The position numbers were made by a program, and so were the translations under genes. DNA of 39,537 bases from Flavobacteriaceae bacterium UBA2540 (GTDB lineage Bacteria > Bacteroidota > Bacteroidia > Flavobacteriales > Flavobacteriaceae). Shown piece by piece: positions 7,779 through 14,998 of the stretch. Below the pieces are notes generated by a model. That model searched no databases, was not told the origin of the DNA, and saw only the letters and a list, made by a program, of their open reading frames with translations. The stretch spans positions 1-39,537 of the forward strand of contig DDMS01000046.1 in assembly GCA_002340765.1 (NCBI GenBank). Direction: 5' to 3'. The stretch's first letter is position 1. The number at the start of each line of letters is the position of its first letter.

Positions 7779-7857
7779 TCTTATATTAATTTATAAATAA
7801 CAAATATAAAGATGAAATAAGAATAAAATGAAGATATTTTACATAAAAAGAGGGGCT

Positions 7858-7966
7858 GTAAAAAAAAAAGCATCCCAAATAGGGAAGCTTTCCATTGGCT
7901 AACAAGACCAAGACACTTTTTATGAAAGTATCAAAACAACACAACTTGTTGTTTCAATTAAAACAA
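7858..7966 (-). ncRNA. Candidate structured small RNA of about 110 nt
   Basis: The minus strand between lysS and the isomerase gene has a promoter-like pair (TTG at 8001-7999, TATATTTG at 7978-7971, 20-nt spacer) and four successive hairpins. H1 is TGTTGTTT/AAACAACA (7968-7961 with 7954-7947; 6-nt loop). H2 is GATACTTT/AAAGTGTC (7932-7925 with 7919-7912; 5-nt loop, one G-T pair). H3 is TTGG/CCAA (7911-7908 with 7898-7895). H4 is AAAGC..CCC/GGG..GCTTT (7891-7867), running into ten T residues, i.e. a factor-independent terminator. No sensible ORF lies in it. I do not recognise the family; a trans-acting sRNA is one possibility. Promoter, hairpins and terminator are read from sequence; expression is inferred. 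The extreme 5' end is uncertain by a few bases. Confidence 0.5.
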
Positions 7967-7970
7967 CATG

Positions 7971-8001
7971 CAAATATAAATGGTTTTTAACTATTTACCA
8001 A
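7971..8001 (-). promoter_or_regulatory. Promoter of the candidate small RNA
   Basis: On the minus strand TTG (8001-7999) and TATATTTG (7978-7971) are 20 nt apart, a good match to the flavobacterial -33/-7 pair. Start of transcription would be about 7966. The isomerase gene further downstream has its own TATATTTG box, and the terminator at 7867-7891 lies between, so this promoter does not obviously serve that gene. Confidence 0.55.
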
Positions 8002-8031
8002 CTTCATGCTTATTTTTAATTTTTTTCTTCA

Positions 8032-8062
8032 TTGTGAATTAATGCTTTAGATTGTATCTTTA
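8032..8062 (+). promoter_or_regulatory. Probable lysS promoter
   Basis: TTG at 8032-8034 and TATCTTTA at 8055-8062 (one mismatch to TAnnTTTG) are separated by 20 nt, about 37 nt before the lysS ATG. It is divergent from the small-RNA promoter about 30 bp away. Confidence 0.5.
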
Positions 8063-8098
8063 CAACCTTTATAAAACATCAGAAAATTTACAAACCCA

Positions 8099-9796
8099 AT
8101 GCAATTATCAGAACAAGAAGTTGTCCGTAGAGAAAAATTATCAAAATTACGTGATTTAGGAATCAATCCATATCCAGCAGATTTATTTCCACTAGATTCA
8201 AACTCATCAGCTATAAAAACCGATTTTTCTGAAGGAAAAAAGGTGGTAATTGCAGGAAGATTGATGTCAAGAAGAATTCAAGGAAATGCCTCTTTTGCGG
8301 AATTGCAAGATGGAGTAGGTAGAATTCAAGTGTATTTTAATCGTGATGAAATTTGTGCTGGCGAAGACAAAACCATGTACAATGAAGTGTATAAAAAGTT
8401 GTTTGATATTGGCGATTTTATAGGAATTACTGGAACATTATTCACCACAAAAGTGGGCGAAAAAACAGTAATGGTGAAAGAATTTAAATTGCTAAGCAAA
8501 GCATTGAGACCTTTGCCATTGCCAAAAACAGATGCTGAAGGAAATACATATGACGAATTTAACGACCCAGAATTGCGTTACAGACAACGTTATGCAGATT
8601 TGGTAGTAAATCCTCATGTAAAAGAAGTGTTTGTAAAACGCACAAAATTGTTCAATGCCATGCGTTCGTTTTTCAATGATGCAGGATATTTTGAGGTAGA
8701 AACACCCGTTTTACAACCCATTCCTGGTGGAGCAGCTGCAAGACCATTTATAACACATCACAATTCGTTAGACATTCCTTTGTATATGCGAATTGCCAAT
8801 GAATTGTACTTGAAAAGATTGATTGTTGGTGGTTTTGATGGTGTGTATGAATTCTCTAAAAACTTCAGAAACGAAGGAATGGATAGAACACATAATCCAG
8901 AATTTACAGCCATGGAAATCTATGTTTCGTACAAAGATTACAATTGGATGATGGATTTTTGTGAGCAATTATTAGAACATTGTGCATTGACTGTAAATGG
9001 TACAACTGAAGCAACTTTTGGGGAACATAAAATCGATTTTAAAGCGCCTTATAAAAGAATTACAATGCGTGATTCTATCTTAGAATTCACTGGTTTTGAC
9101 ATTTTTAATAAAACTGAAGATGAAATTAGAACTGCTGCAAAATCAATGGGAATTGCTGTTGATGAAACTATGGGAAAAGGAAAATTGATTGATGAAATTT
9201 TTGGTGGAAAATGTGAAGGAAATTACATTCAGCCAACTTTTATTACTGATTATCCAAAAGAAATGTCGCCTTTGTGCAAAGAACACAGAACAAATCCTGA
9301 ATTGACAGAGCGTTTTGAATTGATGGTTTGTGGAAAAGAAATTGCAAATGCATATTCAGAATTGAATGACCCAATTGATCAACGTGAACGTTTTGAATAT
9401 CAATTGAAACTAGCAGAAAAAGGGGATGATGAAGCTACTCAATTTATTGATTATGATTTTTTACGTGCATTAGAATATGGAATGCCACCAACCTCAGGAA
9501 TGGGAATTGGGATGGACAGATTGATTATGTTTTTAACCAACAATCAATCCATTCAAGAAGTGTTATTTTTTCCACAAATGCGACCTGAAAAACGTGCAAT
9601 TTCCGTGGAATTAGATGCAGAAGAAAAAGCGGTTTTAGAAATGATTACAAAAGCATCAAAAATCGAATTGAACGATTTGAAAATTCAATCAGGATTATCC
9701 AACAAAAAATGGGATAAAACATTGAAACACTTAACAAAAAATAAGTTAGCAAAAGTGACCAAAACAGACGAAGGTTTATTTGTAGAGATCATTTAA
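8099..9796 (+). CDS. lysS: Lysyl-tRNA synthetase, class II
   Basis: A 565-residue LysRS that charges tRNA-Lys in the cytoplasm. The N-terminal OB-fold anticodon domain (about residues 50-145, VVIAGRLMSRRIQGNASFAELQD) is followed by the class II catalytic core: motif 1 around FNDAGYFEVETPVLQP, motif 2 KNFRNEGMDRTHNPEFT, and motif 3 GMGIGMDRLIMFL. The LRYRQRYADL segment is diagnostic of LysRS. It is about 60 residues longer than the E. coli enzyme because of a C-terminal extension (after about 500) with alternating helices (AVLEMITKASKIEL.., LSNKKWDKTLKHL), an extra domain I associate with Bacteroidota LysRS. A terminator follows the stop. It appears to be a single-gene transcript. Confidence 0.97.
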   Translation: MQLSEQEVVRREKLSKLRDLGINPYPADLFPLDSNSSAIKTDFSEGKKVVIAGRLMSRRIQGNASFAELQDGVGRIQVYFNRDEICAGEDKTMYNEVYKKLFDIGDFIGITGTLFTTKVGEKTVMVKEFKLLSKALRPLPLPKTDAEGNTYDEFNDPELRYRQRYADLVVNPHVKEVFVKRTKLFNAMRSFFNDAGYFEVETPVLQPIPGGAAARPFITHHNSLDIPLYMRIANELYLKRLIVGGFDGVYEFSKNFRNEGMDRTHNPEFTAMEIYVSYKDYNWMMDFCEQLLEHCALTVNGTTEATFGEHKIDFKAPYKRITMRDSILEFTGFDIFNKTEDEIRTAAKSMGIAVDETMGKGKLIDEIFGGKCEGNYIQPTFITDYPKEMSPLCKEHRTNPELTERFELMVCGKEIANAYSELNDPIDQRERFEYQLKLAEKGDDEATQFIDYDFLRALEYGMPPTSGMGIGMDRLIMFLTNNQSIQEVLFFPQMRPEKRAISVELDAEEKAVLEMITKASKIELNDLKIQSGLSNKKWDKTLKHLTKNKLAKVTKTDEGLFVEII

Positions 9797-9822
9797 AACA
9801 ACCCATTTTAAATAAAAAATCA

Positions 9823-9853
9823 AAGAATCACAGCAATGTGGTTCTTTTTTTTT
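9823..9853 (+). terminator. Terminator after lysS
   Basis: AAGAATCAC (9823-9831) pairs with GTGGTTCTT (9838-9846; one G-T pair) over a 6-nt loop and is followed by an unbroken run of T residues. It lies 26 nt after the lysS stop. Confidence 0.85.
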
Positions 9854-9897
9854 GGTAAATAATTTAAAAAAATTAATAGAAAAATGCAAAAACAAGG

Positions 9898-9924
9898 ACA
9901 AATGTCATATATTTGTAGACAAAT
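9898..9924 (+). promoter_or_regulatory. Promoter/operator of the toxin-antitoxin operon
   Basis: TATATTTG at 9908-9915 is a -7 box. It overlaps a perfect palindrome ATTTGT-AG-ACAAAT (9911-9924), and a third half-site ACAAAT lies at 9898-9903. Three half-sites around the -7 box and just 10 nt before the antitoxin ATG look like an autoregulatory operator for the Xre-type antitoxin. The repeats are seen; binding is inferred. Confidence 0.5.
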
Positions 9925-9933
9925 GTACACGTT

Positions 9934-10449
9934 ATGAATTACGAAAAACAAAAAACATCAAAAACCAATTTCAATATCGTTCAAGAAGCAATGAGTATGT
10001 ATGCTCAAAAAATAGATACAGCTACCTACTTTAAAACAAGCATAAAAAATAGCAATGATGTTGATTTTTTTGATGATAAAATGAACATCATCAATATTAT
10101 TAGAAAAGGATTGCCCTTTGATTTATTCCTTAAAATAAAAGACATTACCCCTTTTACAGAAGATGATTGGGCAGATTATTTGAATATTTCCAAAAAAACT
10201 TTGCAACGAAATAGCCAAATTGAAAACTATCTCTTCAAACCCATTCATACTGAAAAAATTATTGAATTGGCAGAAGTTACCAATTTTGGTCTAGAAGTTT
10301 TTGATTCTCAAGAGCAGTTTTACCTTTGGTTAAATACACCTTCTTTTGCGTTGGGAAATTTAAAACCCGCTGAACTTTTAAAAGATTCTTATGGGAAAGA
10401 ATTGGTAATGAATGAATTGAATAGTATTGATCAAGGGATTTTTGCTTAA
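9934..10449 (+). CDS. Xre/MbcA/ParS-type antitoxin of a RES toxin
   Basis: A 171-residue protein whose C-terminal third is the antitoxin set-binding region formerly called DUF2384: FYLWLNTPSFALGNLKPAELLKDSYG followed by VMNELNSIDQGIFA. The middle (about 75-110, FTEDDWADYLNISKKTLQRN) is an HTH-like segment of the Xre-like type, expected to bind the promoter. Family knowledge: these proteins neutralise RES-domain toxins by capping the active site with the C terminus, and repress their own operon. Its stop overlaps the ATG of the toxin gene by one base (TAATG), the classical antitoxin-first arrangement. A palindromic operator sits directly upstream. Confidence 0.9.
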   Translation: MNYEKQKTSKTNFNIVQEAMSMYAQKIDTATYFKTSIKNSNDVDFFDDKMNIINIIRKGLPFDLFLKIKDITPFTEDDWADYLNISKKTLQRNSQIENYLFKPIHTEKIIELAEVTNFGLEVFDSQEQFYLWLNTPSFALGNLKPAELLKDSYGKELVMNELNSIDQGIFA

Positions 10450-10907
10450 TGAAAGTTTTTAGATTGTCTAAAAAGAAATATGCAAAAGAATTGAGTGGAA
10501 AAGGCGCTTCAAAGTCTGAGAATAGATGGAATTCCAAAGGCACTGAAATCATTTATACTTCTGAAAGCAGGGCTTTAGCAATGTCTGAAATCTTAGTGCA
10601 TGTTTCATTGGCAACCTTGCCAAGCGATTTTGTAATGATGACAATTGATGTTCCTGACACCATAAAAATCGATGAACTAAAAATCAGTGAACTTGCTGAG
10701 AATTGGAATCAACATCCCCCAACAATTGGAACTCAAAAAATAGGAGATTCGTTTATTGACTCCATGAAATATTGCATCTTAAAAGTTCCTTCAGCAGTGG
10801 TAAAAGAAGATTTTAATTACTTATTGAATCCTAATCATAAAGATTTTAAAAAAATAAAAATCATACAAACTACTGATTTTCCCTTTGATAGAAGGATTTT
10901 TAAATAG
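10449..10907 (+). CDS. RES-domain toxin (NAD+-targeting family)
   Basis: A 152-residue single-domain RES protein. Conserved residues are in place: the N-terminal VFRLSKKKYA, the RWNSKGTEIIYTSES block (Arg26, Trp27, Tyr36) and the Glu of ALAMSEILVH (Glu47), with the GDSFIDS segment near 105-111 corresponding to the conserved Ser region. Characterised RES toxins (for example MbcT, Res) deplete NAD+ by phosphorolysis or hydrolysis, stopping growth. The preceding overlapping gene encodes its antitoxin. The domain looks intact, so the pair is probably functional. Whether this toxin uses phosphate or water cannot be read from sequence. Confidence 0.92.
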   Translation: MKVFRLSKKKYAKELSGKGASKSENRWNSKGTEIIYTSESRALAMSEILVHVSLATLPSDFVMMTIDVPDTIKIDELKISELAENWNQHPPTIGTQKIGDSFIDSMKYCILKVPSAVVKEDFNYLLNPNHKDFKKIKIIQTTDFPFDRRIFK

Positions 10908-10975
10908 GATGCACTTTACATCAAAACATTTTTTATATTTACGATTCAATTAACTTATTATTCTTTTTAGTTGTT

Positions 10976-11821
10976 ATGAATTGTAAAAATTGTAATCATT
11001 TTCTAGAAAACGACGCTCAATTTTGTGATAATTGTGGCGGAAAAATAATTGTTCAAAGAATTACTTTTAAAGAATTACTCTTAGAATTTTTTATCAATAC
11101 TTTTGGAGTGGATAGTAAGTTTTTCTTAACCATCAGAAAAATGGCAACTCATCCTGATGAGGTTATTAATGAATATTTAGATGGGATTAGAAAACGTTAT
11201 GTAAATCCGTTTGCATTTTTAGCAGTTGGCGCAGGTTTATCATTACTTACCTTCAATTATTTTGCTGATGATTTTATTGCTATCAATAATTCTATTCAAT
11301 CGGTTCAAATTAGTGAACTGAAACAAAAAGCAGCACTAGATCTTTCTACCTTAAAAAATATTGACAAACAAGAGTTTCAAAAACTAGAAATAGAAAAGAA
11401 AACAGCTCAAATGCAGTTAAAATTCATGGATGGATGGATGCAGTTTATGTTGCGCTATTACAACTTAATGACTTTTGTTTTTCTTTTGATTTATGCAATT
11501 TTGAGTAAATGGACATATAGAAAACCTCATAATTTCGGTGAGCATGTGGTGATAAATGCTTTTATTTATGGTTTTCTTACCTACATTACGCTACTATTTT
11601 TTATGTTAGCAATTACCATACATCCAACTATTTACAGTTATAGCATCTTAATTTACATCCTTTTTTACATGTATGCGTTTGGAAAGTTTTATCAACTTTC
11701 AATTGGAAAAAACATTTTAAAATTGCTACGATTTTTACTCGGTTTAATTGTCTTTTTTATCAGCTTAATGATTATAGGGGTTATCGTGGGAATTGCGTTA
11801 AAATATTTTGATTTTATTTAA
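10976..11821 (+). CDS. DUF3667 zinc-ribbon membrane protein
   Basis: A 281-residue protein starting with a four-Cys zinc ribbon (MNCKNCNHFLENDAQFCDNCG; Cys3, 6, 17, 20), then the DUF3667 region (ITFKELLLEFF, FFLTIRKMATHPDEVINEYLDG.RKRYVNPF). Several membrane helices follow: about 75-95, 155-175 (LMTFVFLLIYAIL), 190-215, 220-240 and 250-275. A charged, probably helical stretch lies between the first two. DUF3667 proteins are common in Flavobacteriia; no function is known. Transcription is probably separate from the toxin operon, given the 68-nt gap with a weak TATATTTA box. It is convergent with rsmG, with only 6 nt between the stops. Confidence 0.85.
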   Translation: MNCKNCNHFLENDAQFCDNCGGKIIVQRITFKELLLEFFINTFGVDSKFFLTIRKMATHPDEVINEYLDGIRKRYVNPFAFLAVGAGLSLLTFNYFADDFIAINNSIQSVQISELKQKAALDLSTLKNIDKQEFQKLEIEKKTAQMQLKFMDGWMQFMLRYYNLMTFVFLLIYAILSKWTYRKPHNFGEHVVINAFIYGFLTYITLLFFMLAITIHPTIYSYSILIYILFYMYAFGKFYQLSIGKNILKLLRFLLGLIVFFISLMIIGVIVGIALKYFDFI

Positions 11822-11827
11822 AAATAC

Positions 11828-12457
11828 TTATCCTTTAAACTTAACAGGCAAATGAACAACTTTTTTAGTTTCAAAAAAAGGTTCGTCAAAATAATTGGTT
11901 AAATCGTAAATCGTAGCTGTAGTATATTTTTGTAATTCTTCCGTTAAATCTCCTCCTTTTAAATATAAAATACCATTTTTAAGTTCATGGTTTTGCTTTT
12001 TTGCAATTTTTCCTTTTGTCCAATGCACAAAAGTTTCCATTTGGGCTACTGCTCTACTCACTATAAAATCATAAGTATCTTTCACTTCTTCCACTCTGCA
12101 ATTGGAAGTTTTTACGTTCTTCAACTCCAAACCTTCCACAACTTCATTGACCACTTTTATTTTTTTCCCAATAGCATCAACCAAATGAAAATGGGTTTCT
12201 GGAAATAAAATTGCTAACGGAATTCCAGGAAAACCACCTCCAGTTCCCACATCCATTACCTTTGTATTGGGTTGAAATTGAATTACATTTGCAATTCCTA
12301 GCGAATGCAATACGTGACGCAAATACAACTCATCAATGTCTTTTCGAGAAACCACATTGATTTTCAAATTCCAATCTTTATATAACTCTTGCAATTGGCC
12401 AAACTGATGCAGCTGTTGCTCAGTTAAATCAGTAAAATATTTTTGAATGATTTCCAT
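11828..12457 (-). CDS. rsmG: 16S rRNA (guanine-527 N7) methyltransferase RsmG
   Basis: A 209-residue SAM-dependent methyltransferase of the RsmG/GidB family, which methylates N7 of G527 in 16S rRNA. Motif I is MDVGTGGGFPGIPLAILFP. Other typical blocks are NVVSRKDIDELYLRHVLHSL near the N terminus, FHLVDAIGKKIKVVNEV (the acidic SAM-ribose contact is in VDAIGKK), and DFIVSRAVAQME. Length is normal for the family. It is divergent from the desaturase gene; a TATTTTTG box on the minus strand at 12475-12482 may drive it. Confidence 0.95.
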   Translation of the reverse strand: MEIIQKYFTDLTEQQLHQFGQLQELYKDWNLKINVVSRKDIDELYLRHVLHSLGIANVIQFQPNTKVMDVGTGGGFPGIPLAILFPETHFHLVDAIGKKIKVVNEVVEGLELKNVKTSNCRVEEVKDTYDFIVSRAVAQMETFVHWTKGKIAKKQNHELKNGILYLKGGDLTEELQKYTTATIYDLTNYFDEPFFETKKVVHLPVKFKG

Positions 12458-12527
12458 AAAATAATTTTCACCAGCAAAAATAGTTACTATTTGTATACAA
12501 TTCCTAAGAAATTTGTGCGTTTATTAG

Positions 12528-12556
12528 TTGTAGATATTTCAAAATGCATATTTTTG
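12528..12556 (+). promoter_or_regulatory. Promoter of the desaturase gene
   Basis: TTG at 12528-12530 and TATTTTTG at 12549-12556 are 18 nt apart, and the ATG follows 18 nt later. This is a good flavobacterial promoter match. Confidence 0.55.
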
Positions 12557-12574
12557 TAACTTAATAAATTTTCA

Positions 12575-13666
12575 ATGAGTACCATAAACTTTTCTAGAGT
12601 AGATAATGCAAAATTTTTTAAAACTTTAAATAAAAGAGTTAACGATTATTTTAAAACAAACAATCTTAAAAAAACAGGAAACTGGAAATTATATAGCAAA
12701 ACAATCCTCATGTTTATGCTCTTTTTAGTTCCTTTTATTATTGTATTAATGGTTTCAATGCCTCAATGGACAATGGTTTTATTGATGATTCTTACAGGAA
12801 TTGGAATGGCAGGAGTAGGCATGAACGTAATGCATGATAGCAATCACGAATCTTTTTCGAGCAAAAAATGGGTCAATAAATTGATGGGAAGTAGCATTTA
12901 TATTTTGGCTGGAAATGTATATAATTGGAAAGTGCAACACAATGTGTTGCATCACACATTTACCAACGTAAAAGACCATGACGAAGATATTGACGCAGGT
13001 AGAATTATTCGATTTTCTCAACATGCAAAATGGTTGAAAATTCATAAAATCCAAAAATATTATTCCATTTTTTTATATGGATTGTTAACAATTAATTGGG
13101 CAATCACTACTGATATTAAGCAAATGCACAATTACTTAAAACGCAAACTTTCATACGGAGATTTTCCAAATCCTGCAACAGAATGGACAAAATTGGTGAT
13201 TTCAAAACTGATTTATTATTCACTTTGGATTGTATTGCCAATCGCAGTTTTAGACATTGCTTGGTGGAAAGTATTTATTGGTTTTTTTGTGATGCATTAT
13301 ACAGCAGGAATGATTTTGAGTTTGGTATTTCAATTGGCGCATATTGTTCCAAATACAGCCATGCCAATTCCTGATAAAGATGGAAATTTAGAACACACTT
13401 GGGCAGTCCATCAATTATACACGACTTCTAACTTTGCACCTAGTAATATACTGGTAAATTTTTATACTGGAGGGTTAAATCATCAAGTTGAGCATCATAT
13501 TTTCCCACACATTTCGCATGTTCATTATGACAAATTGGCTACAATTGTCAAAGAAACTGCAAAGGAATTTAATTTACCTTACAATGAGTATGAAACCATG
13601 CGTAAAGCCATTATTGAACATTTTAGACACCTAGGAGTTTTAGGGAAAAATCCAGAATTAGTATAA
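12575..13666 (+). CDS. Membrane fatty acid desaturase
   Basis: A 363-residue integral membrane diiron desaturase. The three histidine boxes are intact: HDSNH (residues 87-91), HNVLHH (122-127) and QVEHH (304-308, in NHQVEHHIFPHISH). The Gln in place of the first His of box 3 is the pattern of front-end and linoleoyl-CoA-type desaturases, but there is no fused cytochrome b5 domain, so electrons must come from a separate carrier. Hydrophobic pairs flank the boxes (residues 44-82 and 215-260). The enzyme would introduce a double bond in membrane acyl chains, which suits a cold or marine organism; regioselectivity cannot be read from sequence. An aminotransferase gene starts 23 nt after its stop and may be co-transcribed. 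Confidence 0.92.
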   Translation: MSTINFSRVDNAKFFKTLNKRVNDYFKTNNLKKTGNWKLYSKTILMFMLFLVPFIIVLMVSMPQWTMVLLMILTGIGMAGVGMNVMHDSNHESFSSKKWVNKLMGSSIYILAGNVYNWKVQHNVLHHTFTNVKDHDEDIDAGRIIRFSQHAKWLKIHKIQKYYSIFLYGLLTINWAITTDIKQMHNYLKRKLSYGDFPNPATEWTKLVISKLIYYSLWIVLPIAVLDIAWWKVFIGFFVMHYTAGMILSLVFQLAHIVPNTAMPIPDKDGNLEHTWAVHQLYTTSNFAPSNILVNFYTGGLNHQVEHHIFPHISHVHYDKLATIVKETAKEFNLPYNEYETMRKAIIEHFRHLGVLGKNPELV

Positions 13667-13689
13667 TCAAATAAAATTTTTTTAGAAAA

Positions 13690-14877
13690 ATGTCACATCC
13701 ATTATCGGACAGAATTAACAGTTTGCCTGTTTCTGAAACATTAGCAATGGCAGCTAAAGCAAGAGAATTAAGAGCAGAAGGAAAAGATATTATTGGATTG
13801 AGTTTGGGCGAACCAGATTTCAATACTCCTGATTTTATCAAAGATGCTGCAATTGAAGCTATTCATCAAAATTATAATTCGTATTCACCTGTTGACGGAT
13901 ATTTAGAATTAAAAGAAGCAATTTGTGTAAAATTTAAACGCGATAATAACTTGATTTATAAACCAAATCAAGTAGTAGTCTCTACAGGAGCAAAACAGTC
14001 AATTGCAAATGTGGCTCAGGTTTTATTAAATCCTGGAGATGAAATTATTTTACCAACTCCATATTGGGTAAGTTATTCAGCGATTGCAACTTTGTGCGAA
14101 GCCATTTCTATTGAAGTTCCTTCAACAATTGAAACAAATTTTAAAATTACGCCTCAACAATTAGAAGCGGCTATCACACCAAAAACAAAAATGGTGTTTT
14201 TTAATTCGCCAAATAATCCAAGTGGAACCATTTATACGGAAGCAGAATACAGGGCATTTGCAGCTGTTTTAGAGAAATACCCACGAATTTTTGTTTTGTC
14301 AGATGAAATTTATGAACATATCAATTATAGCGAAAAACCATTCAGTTTTGCTGCTATTGAAAGTATGTATGATAGAACAATTACCGTAAATGGTTTGGCA
14401 AAAGCATTTGCTATGACTGGATGGAGAATTGGATATCTTGGAGCTCCTGAATGGATTGCGAAATCGTGTACGAAAATGCAAGGACAAATCACTTCTGGAA
14501 CAAATTCTATTGCACAAAGAGCTGCAATTACTGCTGTCTTAGCACCTATTGAAAAAATTCAATACATGGTTAAAGAGTTTAAAACTCGCAGAGATATTAT
14601 GGTTAATTTGTTAAGAGAAATTCACGGTTTTAAAGTAAATGTTCCTGAAGGTGCATTTTACGTTTTTCCTGATGTTTCTGCTTTTTTTGGAAAAATAATT
14701 GATGGATATCAAATTGAAAATGCGGGTGATTTCTCAATGTTTTTATTAGAAAAAGCGAACGTTGCTACTGTAAGTGGTGAAGCTTTTGGTGCTGCAAATT
14801 GCATCAGGTTGTCTTATGCTGCCTCAGAAAGTCAAATTAGAGAAGCTATAAAAAGAATCAAAAAAGTTGTCAGCTAA
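13690..14877 (+). CDS. Class I aspartate aminotransferase
   Basis: A 395-residue PLP enzyme of fold type I, aminotransferase class I, prokaryotic aspartate aminotransferase subgroup. The PLP-binding lysine is Lys238 in NGLAKAFAMTGWRIGY. Other motifs are LSLGEPDFNTPDFI, YSPVDGYLELKEAI, STGAKQSI (phosphate pocket), FNSPNNPSGT (Asn stacking on PLP), LSDEIYEHINY (Asp and Tyr contacts) and CIRLSYAAS (substrate carboxylate Arg). It transfers an amino group between aspartate (or a related amino acid) and 2-oxoglutarate. Some members of this subgroup also accept aromatic amino acids or prephenate, so the exact substrate range is open. It lies 23 nt after the desaturase gene, probably on the same transcript, and ends in a terminator. 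Confidence 0.93.
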   Translation: MSHPLSDRINSLPVSETLAMAAKARELRAEGKDIIGLSLGEPDFNTPDFIKDAAIEAIHQNYNSYSPVDGYLELKEAICVKFKRDNNLIYKPNQVVVSTGAKQSIANVAQVLLNPGDEIILPTPYWVSYSAIATLCEAISIEVPSTIETNFKITPQQLEAAITPKTKMVFFNSPNNPSGTIYTEAEYRAFAAVLEKYPRIFVLSDEIYEHINYSEKPFSFAAIESMYDRTITVNGLAKAFAMTGWRIGYLGAPEWIAKSCTKMQGQITSGTNSIAQRAAITAVLAPIEKIQYMVKEFKTRRDIMVNLLREIHGFKVNVPEGAFYVFPDVSAFFGKIIDGYQIENAGDFSMFLLEKANVATVSGEAFGAANCIRLSYAASESQIREAIKRIKKVVS

Positions 14878-14900
14878 AGATTCTTAAAATTAATGTTTCT

Positions 14901-14930
14901 AAAATCTCATTGGAAACTGTGATTTTTTTT
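14901..14930 (+). terminator. Terminator between the aminotransferase gene and ftsZ
   Basis: AATCTCA (14903-14909) pairs with TGTGATT (14919-14925), with one T-T mismatch, over a 9-nt loop, and a run of eight T residues follows. A shorter T-run on the other side means it may also help to end the ftsZ transcript. Confidence 0.6.
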
Positions 14931-14998
14931 ATTTTAAATTTTTTAAAAAAATAACACTTTAAAAGATGTAATTTTTGAATTGAATTTTATGGTGAAAC

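Noticed and set aside
9852..10034. Plus-strand frame of 60 codons at the start of the toxin-antitoxin operon
   Set aside because: It overlaps the operator and the antitoxin gene in another frame and shows no similarity to known small proteins.
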